This document shows positions 7,389-15,028 of a stretch of 64,000 bases of DNA, piece after piece. Below the pieces are notes generated by a model. It did no database searches. It worked only from the letters and a program-made list of their open reading frames with translations, and was not told the origin of the DNA. The translations under genes and the position numbers were made by a program. Every line of letters begins with the position of its first letter. Position 1 is the stretch's first letter. Source of the DNA: Pseudomonadota bacterium (GTDB lineage Bacteria; Pseudomonadota; Alphaproteobacteria; Sphingomonadales; Sphingomonadaceae); NCBI GenBank assembly GCA_029779535.1, contig JAKPAG010000107.1, forward strand, positions 81,469 through 145,468. Reading direction: 5' to 3'.

Positions 7389-8591
7389 ATGACCGATTCG
7401 CCAGACCAGCCGCGCCGCCGCTATGGCATTCCGCTCAGTGCCCTGAGCGAGAGCCAGATCGACGCGATCCGCCGCATTCCCCGCCATGACCAGGCGAAAC
7501 CGCCGCGGCTGCTGGAGCGCCGCTCGGTCGATATCTTCCTGTCGGGCGATTACTGGCAGATGGAAAAGGCGCAGATCTTTCGCGCCAAGCCGGTGGTCGT
7601 CGCGCCGTCCGCCCGGCTGCCCGATCCGGGCATGGTCGTGGCGCACGATGGTTATGGCATTCCGCTGCTGATCAGCCGCGACAAGAAGGGCCAGGTTCAC
7701 CTGTTCCTCAACGCCTGCACCCACAAGGGCGCGGCCCTGATCGAGGACTGCGTGGTCAAGAAGTGGAGCACGATTTCCTGCCCCTACCACGCCTGGACCT
7801 TCGGCCTCGACGGCCGCCTGATCGGCGTCCCGCGCGAGGAAACCTACGCCGATTTCGACAAGGGCACCCGCCCGCTGACCCACCTGCCGTGCCGGGAAAG
7901 CGGCGGGCTGATCTGGGGCATCCTCGATCCCAGGGCGGAGGCCGACTGGTCGATCCTCGACGATCAGATCGCCAGCGATTTCGAGCACCTCGGCCTGCCG
8001 GACTGGCATGTCTACGGCCATCGCCGGTTCGACCTCGACGCCAACTGGAAGCTGGTGATGGAGCCGTTCCTTGAAGGCTACCACGTCCAGCGGCTGCACG
8101 TGAACTCGATCGGGCCGCAGGGGATGGACATGTTCGCCGATGTGGTTTCCGTCGCCGACCGGTTCGGGTTGCACACCCGCCAGACCTCTGGCCGGGGCAA
8201 CTATGCGCCGGAAGTGCTGGATGATCCCGCTATCAACGTGCGCAGCTATATCACCCACGCCTACAACCTGTTCCCCAACACAGTGGTGATCACCAGCCCC
8301 TATTACACCAGCGTGATGGTGATCATGCCGGTGGACGAAGGCCGCAGCCGGGTCGACTATTACATGCTGACCGAAAGCGCGCCCGACAATCCCAAGGCCG
8401 AGGAGCTCTACGCCAGGTCCTTCGCGATCATCCAGGACGTGTTCGGCAACGAGGACTTCAAGGCGAGCGAGCTGTGCCACCGCGGCCTTGCCTCGGGCGC
8501 GGTGCCGGACGTGATCTACTGCGGGATGGAAGCGCCGATCCCGCAGTTCTACGAAGGGATCGAAAGCGTCATGGCCAAAGCCGCCGAATAG
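7389..8591 (+). CDS. Rieske non-haem iron oxygenase, catalytic subunit (paralogue 1)
   Basis: 400 residues. It should hydroxylate an organic substrate with O2 and electrons from a ferredoxin. The N-terminal Rieske domain carries the [2Fe-2S] ligands C110, H112, C131 and H134 (ACTHKGA, then CPYHAWTF). The catalytic domain has NWKLVMEPFLEGYHVQRLH, giving iron ligands H232 and H237 and a bridging acidic residue E229, where many family members have Asp. A close paralogue lies at 10689-11876. The only ferredoxin in the cluster is at 10302. RBS-like GGGAAAGGA precedes the ATG. The substrate is unknown; the cluster suggests a steroid- or terpenoid-like compound. Confidence 0.92.
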   Translation: MTDSPDQPRRRYGIPLSALSESQIDAIRRIPRHDQAKPPRLLERRSVDIFLSGDYWQMEKAQIFRAKPVVVAPSARLPDPGMVVAHDGYGIPLLISRDKKGQVHLFLNACTHKGAALIEDCVVKKWSTISCPYHAWTFGLDGRLIGVPREETYADFDKGTRPLTHLPCRESGGLIWGILDPRAEADWSILDDQIASDFEHLGLPDWHVYGHRRFDLDANWKLVMEPFLEGYHVQRLHVNSIGPQGMDMFADVVSVADRFGLHTRQTSGRGNYAPEVLDDPAINVRSYITHAYNLFPNTVVITSPYYTSVMVIMPVDEGRSRVDYYMLTESAPDNPKAEELYARSFAIIQDVFGNEDFKASELCHRGLASGAVPDVIYCGMEAPIPQFYEGIESVMAKAAE

Positions 8592-8600
8592 CCCGGCGGA

Positions 8601-10205
8601 TCAGCTGCCGGCCCGGTCCCGCAAGATCAGGTCGGCGGCGCGCCATGCCATGGCCATGGTCGGGCCGTTGGTGTTGCCCGACGGGATCACCGGCATGATC
8701 GCGGTGTCCATCACGCGCAGGCCCTCCACCCCGCGCACCCGCAGCGCCGGATCGACCACGGATGCTTCGTCCTTGCCCATCCGGCAGCTGCCGACCGCGT
8801 GATAGCCGCAGGTCCCGAACTGATCATAGGCAGCGAGGATTTCCGCGTCGCTCTGGTAGGCGGGGCCGGGCGAAGTCTCCTCCGCGATCAGCGAGGCGAG
8901 CGGCTCGGTCGCCAGATAGCGCCGCACCGCGCGGACCAGCGCGACCATCTCGTCGCGGTCCTGCTGGGTGGCGCGGTGGTTGGCCGAGAGACTGGCGGCG
9001 GCCTGCGGATCAGTGGTCGAGATGTGGATCGAACCCTTGGAAGTCGGGCGCAGGGTATAGGCCGTCACGTGCATCCCCGGCATCTTTTCCACCTGGGTGC
9101 GATCTTCCATGTTGAAACTGAACGGCGCGACCAGGATCTGCGCGTTGGGACGGTTCTGCCCGGGATCGGTCTTGAGCCAGCCGACGATCTCGTAGCTCGC
9201 CGCCGACATCAGCCCGTCAAGGCCGAGAAAATACTTGAGCGCGTTCTTCACCACGCGCCAGCCGCCGTACTGCTTGTTGTGCGAAATGTCCGCCTTCAAG
9301 CGGCTCTGGATCAGGATCGCGCGGTGCTCGATCAGGTTCTCGCCGACCTGGGGATTGGCATGAACCAGGGGAATGCCAAGGCGGTCGAGCAGCGCCGGAT
9401 CGCCCACACCGGAGCGTTCCAGGATCGCCGGGCTGGCGAGCGCCCCGCCGCACAGGATCACCTCGCCATCACAGGCGATCTCGCGCGGCGCGCCGTTCAC
9501 CATGGCCCGCACGCCCACCGCGCGCTTGCCCGCGAACAGCACCTTGTCGACCGTGGCGCCCGTCAGCACGGTCAGGTTCGGGCGCGCCATGGCGGGCTTG
9601 AGGAAGGCGGTGGCCGCGCTTTGCCGCTTGCCCTTGTAGACCGTGCGCGGGGCATAGCCGATCGCCACCGCGTCGTCCGGCTCGTTCATGTCCAGTTTGC
9701 TGCCCCAGCCGAGCGCGTGTCCGGCCTGGATCTGCGCCTCGCTCAGCGCGTCGCGGTGGGTGGGCAGGGTGATGCGGATCGGCCCGGCGCCGCCGCGCGT
9801 TTCGGCCGCGCCCAGCTCGTGGTGCTCCAGTGCGGCATAGGCCTTGCCGATATGCTCCCAGCCCCAGTCCTCGCTCGACAGTTCGGCGATCCCGTCGAAA
9901 TCGGCGGGCATCCCGCGCACATACATCATCCCGTTGATCGAGGTCGACCCGCCCAGCACCCGGCCGCGCACCCAGTACTCGGGCTTGTGCGCGGTGCTGG
10001 CTTCGGCGCGGCTTTCGTGCGGCCAGATGTGGCTGGGATCGGCCATCACCTTGGCAATGCCCTTGGGCATGTGGATCAGCGGATGGCGGTCCGCCGGCCC
10101 GGCTTCCAGCACCAGCACGCGGTTGGCTGGATCTTCCGACAATCGGTAGGCCAGCACGCAGCCCGCCGCGCCGGACCCGGCGATGATGTAATCGTAATCA
10201 GCCAT
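8601..10205 (-). CDS. GMC-family FAD alcohol dehydrogenase/oxidase (choline dehydrogenase-like)
   Basis: 534 residues. The N-terminus has the FAD dinucleotide motif IIAGSGAAGCVLAYRL followed by LVLEAG; VLGGSTSINGMMYVRG is the first GMC signature. The C-terminus has GTCGYHAVGSCRMG (active-site His near residue 469) and VIPSGNTNGPTMAMAW (the second catalytic residue, Asn). It should oxidise a primary or secondary alcohol to a carbonyl. In this pathway it could process the alcohol made by the P450 or a Rieske enzyme. It is transcribed divergently from the ferredoxin gene, with operator site 4 between them. It ends convergently 9 bp from the Rieske gene at 7389. Confidence 0.9.
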   Translation of the reverse strand: MADYDYIIAGSGAAGCVLAYRLSEDPANRVLVLEAGPADRHPLIHMPKGIAKVMADPSHIWPHESRAEASTAHKPEYWVRGRVLGGSTSINGMMYVRGMPADFDGIAELSSEDWGWEHIGKAYAALEHHELGAAETRGGAGPIRITLPTHRDALSEAQIQAGHALGWGSKLDMNEPDDAVAIGYAPRTVYKGKRQSAATAFLKPAMARPNLTVLTGATVDKVLFAGKRAVGVRAMVNGAPREIACDGEVILCGGALASPAILERSGVGDPALLDRLGIPLVHANPQVGENLIEHRAILIQSRLKADISHNKQYGGWRVVKNALKYFLGLDGLMSAASYEIVGWLKTDPGQNRPNAQILVAPFSFNMEDRTQVEKMPGMHVTAYTLRPTSKGSIHISTTDPQAAASLSANHRATQQDRDEMVALVRAVRRYLATEPLASLIAEETSPGPAYQSDAEILAAYDQFGTCGYHAVGSCRMGKDEASVVDPALRVRGVEGLRVMDTAIMPVIPSGNTNGPTMAMAWRAADLILRDRAGS

Positions 10206-10238
10206 GCACCTCTCCAGCGCCGCGTTTCGCCGCGGTCA

Positions 10239-10259
10239 ATATCTAATTGACATAGATAA
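10239..10259. promoter_or_regulatory. TetR-type operator, site 4 (divergent)
   Basis: Read on the minus strand, the halves are TTATCTAT and ATTAGATAT, matching the other four sites. It lies 33 bp from the GMC oxidoreductase ATG and 42 bp from the ferredoxin ATG, so it can control both directions. A TTGACA (10247-10252) overlaps it. Confidence 0.7.
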
Positions 10260-10301
10260 TAGCCTCGCGCAACCGTGACGCACAGGGAAAGGAGCGGATG
10301 G

Positions 10302-10622
10302 ATGGTACGGATAGTGTTCCGCGACGACGCGGGCAATGCGGCCGAGATCGAGGCGCGCGCCGGGCAATCGCTGATGGGAAGCGCCAAGGCTGCCGGCATC
10401 GCCGGGATCGAGGCCGAATGCGGCGGCTCGATGGTCTGCGCCACCTGCCAGGTCTATGTCGCGCCCGACTGGTTCGAGCGCCTGCCCCCCGCCAGCGCGA
10501 TGGAAGCCGAGATGGTGGAATATACCCGCCACCCCCGGCCCACTTCGCGCCTGTCATGCCAGATCATGGTCACGCCGCAGCTCGACGGATTGGAAGTCAC
10601 CACCCCGCCCAGCCAGCGCTGA
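10302..10622 (+). CDS. [2Fe-2S] ferredoxin, adrenodoxin/vertebrate type
   Basis: 106 residues from ATG 10302, which follows AAAGGAG at good spacing; the longer frame from 10275 has no such site. The cluster ligands are visible as ECGGSMVCATC and a distal LSCQI (C-x5-C-x2-C-xn-C), the pattern of P450- and Rieske-feeding ferredoxins. It should carry electrons to the two Rieske oxygenases, the P450, or both. No ferredoxin reductase is encoded anywhere in the cluster, so a reductase from elsewhere must serve it. Confidence 0.9.
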   Translation: MVRIVFRDDAGNAAEIEARAGQSLMGSAKAAGIAGIEAECGGSMVCATCQVYVAPDWFERLPPASAMEAEMVEYTRHPRPTSRLSCQIMVTPQLDGLEVTTPPSQR

Positions 10623-10624
10623 TA

Positions 10625-10645
10625 AAATCTATTGGCAATAGATAA
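10625..10645. promoter_or_regulatory. TetR-type operator, site 5
   Basis: ATCTATTG and CAATAGAT form a perfect 8-bp inverted repeat around one G, the most symmetric of the five sites. It lies 43 bp before the second Rieske ATG and overlaps a TTGGCA/TAGGCT promoter-like pair spaced by 17 bp. It is placed to control the whole operon 10689-16191. Confidence 0.78.
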
Positions 10646-10688
10646 ACCGCCTGTTAGGCTCCCCCGCATCGGGAGAAGGATCGATTCC

Positions 10689-11876
10689 ATGAACGCAACC
10701 GCCGCCGCCAGTCCGGTCCAGCGTCCGCTGTTCCAGACCATCGACATGCTGACCGCCAGCCAGCAGCGCGCGATCCGCGCCATTGCCCCGCACGACCAGG
10801 CGCAGGTCCCCGCGATCGAGGCGCGCCGCCCGGTCTCGATGTTTACCAGTGACGCCTTCTTCCAGCTTGAGCAGGAACGCCTGTTCCGCCGCCAGGCCGT
10901 GCCGATCACCATTTCCGCCCGGATTGCCGAACCCGGCAGCAGCGTGGCCCACGATGGCTACGGCGTGCCGCTGCTGGTCACCCGTGACAAGGACGGGGCG
11001 GCCCACGTCTTCCTCAACGCCTGCACCCACAAGGGGGCCAAGCTGCTCGACGGCTGCGAAGTGGCCAAGGGCAACCGCCTGACCTGCCCCTATCACGCCT
11101 GGACCTTCGGCACCGATGGCAAGCTGATCGGCGCGGCCCGGCCCGAAACCTTCGTCAATCTCGACAAGGGTGCGCGGGGCCTGGCCGAGCTACCCAGCCG
11201 CGAGGCGGGCGGGATCATCTGGGCCATGCTGGACCGCCATGCCGAGCCCGATTTCAGCGGGGTGGACGAACAGCTCGCCGCCGATTTCGCCGCGTTCGAG
11301 CTGCCCGATCTGCACGTTTACGGGCACAAGCAGTTCCACCTCAATGCCAACTGGAAGCTGGTGCTCGAACCCTTCCTCGAAGGGTATCACGTCCAGCGGC
11401 TGCACGCCCGCACGGTCGGCCCGCTGTTTGCCGACGTGCCCAACGTGGTCGACACCCTCGGGCTCAACATCCGGCAGATCTCGGGCAAGATGCAGTTCAC
11501 GCCCGATTGCCTCGACATTCCGGGCGAGAACATCCACGCCTCGGTCACCCACGCCTACAACGTGTTTCCCAACTGCGTGATCGTCACCAGCCCCTATTAC
11601 ATCTCGGTGATGTTCCTGATGCCGACCGCGCCGGACAAGACCACGGTGGACTATTTCATGCTCACCCGCCGTCCGCCGGACAATCCGAAGGGGGCGGAAC
11701 TCTACAGGAAGAGCTACGAGATGATCATCGGCGTGTTCGGCGGCGAGGATTTCTACGCGGCCGAAATCAGCCATGCCGGGCTGCGCACCGGGGCGATCGA
11801 CGAGGTGGTCTATTCCGGGCTCGAAGCGACGATCCCGCTTTACTACGACATCCTCGACGGCGTCCTGGAAAAGTGA
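10689..11876 (+). CDS. Rieske non-haem iron oxygenase, catalytic subunit (paralogue 2)
   Basis: 395 residues from ATG 10689, preceded by GGAGAAGGA. An upstream in-frame ATG at 10632 lies inside operator site 5 and is rejected. Rieske ligands are C112, H114, C133 and H136, and the catalytic motif is NWKLVLEPFLEGYHVQRLH, as in the paralogue at 7389. The two proteins align along nearly their whole length (shared VAHDGYG, LNACTHKGA, CPYHAWTFG, THAYN.FPN), so they arose by duplication. They may act on successive intermediates or form mixed trimers; both are inference. It is the first gene of a five-gene operon. Confidence 0.92.
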   Translation: MNATAAASPVQRPLFQTIDMLTASQQRAIRAIAPHDQAQVPAIEARRPVSMFTSDAFFQLEQERLFRRQAVPITISARIAEPGSSVAHDGYGVPLLVTRDKDGAAHVFLNACTHKGAKLLDGCEVAKGNRLTCPYHAWTFGTDGKLIGAARPETFVNLDKGARGLAELPSREAGGIIWAMLDRHAEPDFSGVDEQLAADFAAFELPDLHVYGHKQFHLNANWKLVLEPFLEGYHVQRLHARTVGPLFADVPNVVDTLGLNIRQISGKMQFTPDCLDIPGENIHASVTHAYNVFPNCVIVTSPYYISVMFLMPTAPDKTTVDYFMLTRRPPDNPKGAELYRKSYEMIIGVFGGEDFYAAEISHAGLRTGAIDEVVYSGLEATIPLYYDILDGVLEK

Positions 11877-11886
11877 GCGCGCGCCC

Positions 11887-13383
11887 GTGCTGACGATTCC
11901 CAGCGCCCTGCAATGGTGGGCCAAGAGCCGCCCGGATACCCCCGCGCTGGTCCTGGGGGAAGACCGGCTGACCTATGCCGAACTGACCCCCTGGGTCGAC
12001 CGCGTGGCCGTCCGGCTGATCGCGCTGGGGGTGGCAACGGGCGACCGGATCAACACCTGCGCCGCCAACAGCATCGAATATGTCGTGCTGGCCTTTGCCG
12101 CGATGCGCGCCGGGGCGATCATTGCCCCGCTCAACACCCGCTTCACCGCGCACGAGCTGGCGGAAATCGTCGCCGACCATGGCTCGCGGCTGATCTTTGC
12201 CGATGCCGCCCAGGCGGAAAAGTTCGCGGACTGCGGCGTGCCCGTTCACGCAATCGACGAGGTCACGGCGCTGCGCCACTCGCGGGCAACGCACCCCGTG
12301 CGCGAGATTTCGCCCGACAACTGCGTGGTGATCATTTCGACCAGCGGGTCGACCGCCAAGCCCAAGGGGGTGATGTTCTCGCACCGCACCATGCTGGACT
12401 ATGCCATGGCGTCCGCGATGGAAGACGGCGCGATGCGCGATGGCGGCGGGGTGATCATCGTCGCTCCGCTCGCCACTTCGGCAGGCATGGTCCAGGTGGT
12501 GCATTACACCGCGCTGGGCTGCACGCTTTACCTCGAACCGGTGTTCGTGGCCGAGCGGTTCCTGGACATCCTGACCAATGAACCGATCATCAGCTTTGCC
12601 GGGGCGCCCGCCTTTTTCGAACGGATCGCCGAATGCCCCGGCTTTGCCGATGCCGACCTGTCGCACATCAAGGTGGTCATGGCCGGCGGCGCGCGGGTGA
12701 CGCGCAAGCTGTTCGATACCTGGGCCGCCAAGGGCCTGATCATCCGCCAGACCTATGGCCAGACCGAAGCCGGGGGCAATTCCACGGTGATGCCGGCGAA
12801 GTTCGCCGGGCAGTTCCCGGAAAAGGTTGGCTGGGGCGGGATGTTCACCCATCACCGCGTGGTCGATGCCGCGGGTAACGACGTGCCGCACGGGGTGGAA
12901 GGCGAAATCCTGATCCGCGGCCCCGGCATGATGCTGGGCTACTGGAACAACCCGCAGGCCACGGCTGAAACGATCCGCGATGGCTGGCTGCACAGCGGCG
13001 ACATCGGCACGATCGACGAGCTGGGCCTGATCACTTTCATCGACCGGCTGAAGGACATCATCGTGTCGGGCGGCCTCAACATTTCCGCTGCCGAGATCGA
13101 GCGCGCGGTGCTGGAATTTCCGGGGATCGAGGAAGTCGCGGTGATCGCCGCGCATGACGACCGCTTCCAGGAAACCCCGCTGGCGGTGATCCATGCCCGC
13201 GAGCCGGTCGATGTTGCGGCGCTGATCGCGCACTGCAACCGCCGCCTCGCCGATTACAAGGTGCCGCGTTACGTCGCAGTGCGGGACGAGCCGTTGCCGC
13301 GCCTGGCCACGGCCAAGATCTCAAAGCCCGCGCTGCGCGAGGAATATCGCGACGCGCATCTCACCCTTCCCAAGGTTCGCTGA
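11887..13383 (+). CDS. AMP-forming acyl-CoA ligase
   Basis: 498 residues from a GTG start at 11887, 10 bp after the Rieske stop; the longer frame would overlap the Rieske gene heavily. Motifs of the ANL superfamily are present: the P-loop-like TSGSTAKPKG (152-161), YGQTEAGG, the hinge region GDIGTIDELGLITFIDRLKD, SGGLNISAAEIE, and a C-terminal Lys in ATAKISKPAL. It should activate a carboxylic acid to its CoA thioester. That is the step needed before the two acyl-CoA dehydrogenases and the thiolase-fold enzyme can act. The acid is presumably the side-chain acid made by the P450 and GMC enzymes. Confidence 0.9.
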   Translation: MLTIPSALQWWAKSRPDTPALVLGEDRLTYAELTPWVDRVAVRLIALGVATGDRINTCAANSIEYVVLAFAAMRAGAIIAPLNTRFTAHELAEIVADHGSRLIFADAAQAEKFADCGVPVHAIDEVTALRHSRATHPVREISPDNCVVIISTSGSTAKPKGVMFSHRTMLDYAMASAMEDGAMRDGGGVIIVAPLATSAGMVQVVHYTALGCTLYLEPVFVAERFLDILTNEPIISFAGAPAFFERIAECPGFADADLSHIKVVMAGGARVTRKLFDTWAAKGLIIRQTYGQTEAGGNSTVMPAKFAGQFPEKVGWGGMFTHHRVVDAAGNDVPHGVEGEILIRGPGMMLGYWNNPQATAETIRDGWLHSGDIGTIDELGLITFIDRLKDIIVSGGLNISAAEIERAVLEFPGIEEVAVIAAHDDRFQETPLAVIHAREPVDVAALIAHCNRRLADYKVPRYVAVRDEPLPRLATAKISKPALREEYRDAHLTLPKVR

Positions 13384-13397
13384 GCAGAAGGACCGTC

Positions 13398-14606
13398 ATG
13401 GCCAGCCTCGCCCCTGTCATTCCCGCGCATGTCCGCCCCGAACAGGTGTTCGATTTCGACATCTATGCCGATCCGCGCATTGGCGATGATGTGCAGGGGA
13501 CCTATTCCGCCGCGCTCAAGGGGGCGCCGGACATCTTCTGGAGCCCGCGCAACGGTGGGCACTGGGTGGTCCAGCGCCACGACCTGATTGCCGAAGTGGT
13601 CAAGAATCCGGGGGTGTTCTCGGCGCGGGAAATGCAGATCCCGCGGGTGGAAAATCCGCCGTTCTTCATCCCGCTCAGCGTCGATCCGCCCGAAAACGTG
13701 CCCTATCGCCACGTGTTGATGCCCAAGTTCAGCCCCCGCGCGGTGGCGGAAATGGAAGGCAGGATGCGCGCGCTGGCGGCGGACATCGTCGCCAGCGTCG
13801 CGGACAAGGGGCAGTGCGATTTCGTCCACGATGTCGCGGCGCGCTTTCCGGTTTCGGTGTTCATGGAAGTGATGGGCCTGCCGCTGGACAAGCTGCACCA
13901 CTTCCGCGCTATCGCCGATACCTATTTCAAGGCCCGCACCAGCGAGGCGATCCAGGCCAGTTCGCAGCAGATCTTCGGCATCTTCAACGAGTTGATCGCC
14001 TATCGCCGCGAGACGCCGGGCGATGACCTGATCACCCATTTCCTCACCGTCGACATGGGCGGTGGTCGCCGCCTCAGCCAGGACGAGATCCTGGCGATGT
14101 GCTTCGTGCTGTTCCTGGGCGGGATGGACACGGTGACCAATGTCACCGCTTTCACGTTCCAGCACCTTGCCGGCGATCCGGCATTGCAGGCGCGCCTGGC
14201 CGCGCAGCCAGACTTGATGCCGCGCTTTGCCGAAGAAGGGCTGCGGATGTTCGGGGTGATCGGCACGCCGCGCCTGGTGGTTCAGGATTTCGACGCGCAC
14301 GGCGTCTCGTTCCGCATGGGCGAAATGGTGCTCTGTGCGCTGTGGCAAAGCGGGCGCGACCCGGCCAAGCTGGACGATCCCGACCGTTTCGACATCGACC
14401 GGGCCGAGATGCCGCACTACAATTTCAGCACCGGGCCGCACCTGTGCCTCGGCCATGCGCTCGCCCGCGCCGAAATGCGCATCCTCGCGGAAGAATGGCT
14501 CAAGCGCGTGCCCGGTTTCCGCGCCGTGCCGGGCGTGCGCCACGGCTTTCGCATCGGCACCGTGATCGCGATCGAATCCTTGCCGCTCGAATGGGACCCG
14601 GCCTGA
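13398..14606 (+). CDS. Cytochrome P450
   Basis: 402 residues, typical for a soluble bacterial P450. The haem-binding loop FSTGPHLCLGHALARAEM puts the thiolate at C350. The I-helix has FLGGMDTVTN (241-245, GGMDT in place of the common AGxDT), and the K-helix ExxR is E280-R283. It needs a ferredoxin, and the one at 10302 is the obvious partner. It lies 14 bp after the ligase with AGAAGGA before the ATG. It probably hydroxylates the substrate or its side chain; position and substrate cannot be told. Confidence 0.93.
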   Translation: MASLAPVIPAHVRPEQVFDFDIYADPRIGDDVQGTYSAALKGAPDIFWSPRNGGHWVVQRHDLIAEVVKNPGVFSAREMQIPRVENPPFFIPLSVDPPENVPYRHVLMPKFSPRAVAEMEGRMRALAADIVASVADKGQCDFVHDVAARFPVSVFMEVMGLPLDKLHHFRAIADTYFKARTSEAIQASSQQIFGIFNELIAYRRETPGDDLITHFLTVDMGGGRRLSQDEILAMCFVLFLGGMDTVTNVTAFTFQHLAGDPALQARLAAQPDLMPRFAEEGLRMFGVIGTPRLVVQDFDAHGVSFRMGEMVLCALWQSGRDPAKLDDPDRFDIDRAEMPHYNFSTGPHLCLGHALARAEMRILAEEWLKRVPGFRAVPGVRHGFRIGTVIAIESLPLEWDPA

Positions 14607-15028
14607 TGGTGCGCTCGACCTACGTCACCGCGACCGGGCCGATCGGGGCGGAAGGGCCCTATTGGGACGGGCTGCTTGCGGGCAAGCTGCTCCTGCCGCG
14701 CTGCACACATTGCGGGGCCTGGCACTGGCCGGCGGTGTGGCGCTGCGGCGCGTGCGGTTCGTGGGACCAGGAATGGCTGGAACGCGAGCTTGCCGGCGAG
14801 GTGTTCAGCTACACCCGCACGCACCACCGCTTTGGCGGGCTTGAACACTTCGCGCTGCCGTTCAGCACCGCCTTGGTCACTTTGAACGGCCTCTCGGTGC
14901 GTTTGATCGGCGTGGTCGAAGGCGATGAAACCGACCTCAGGATCGGTGCGCCGGTGACCGGGCGGATTGACCATACCATGTTCGGAGCGGCGCGGATTCC
15001 CGCCATTCGCTGGAGGCTTGGCGCATGA
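14606..15028 (+). CDS. DUF35 OB-fold/zinc-ribbon protein, likely partner of the adjacent thiolase-fold enzyme
   Basis: 140 residues; the start ATG overlaps the P450 stop (ATGA). An N-terminal rubredoxin-like zinc ribbon has C33, C36, C47 and C50 (CTHCGAW, then CGACGS). A C-terminal OB-fold domain follows. DUF35 proteins typically sit next to thiolase-like genes; in steroid side-chain degradation the DUF35 domain of ChsH2 binds the Ltp2 aldolase. The 4-nt overlap with the thiolase-fold gene supports a tight complex. Assignment to an aldolase rather than a thiolase complex is inference. Confidence 0.85.
   Translation: MVRSTYVTATGPIGAEGPYWDGLLAGKLLLPRCTHCGAWHWPAVWRCGACGSWDQEWLERELAGEVFSYTRTHHRFGGLEHFALPFSTALVTLNGLSVRLIGVVEGDETDLRIGAPVTGRIDHTMFGAARIPAIRWRLGA

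Noticed and set aside
10632..10688. Earlier start for the second Rieske oxygenase
   Set aside because: The ATG lies inside operator site 5 and lacks an RBS; ATG 10689 has GGAGAAGGA at proper spacing.
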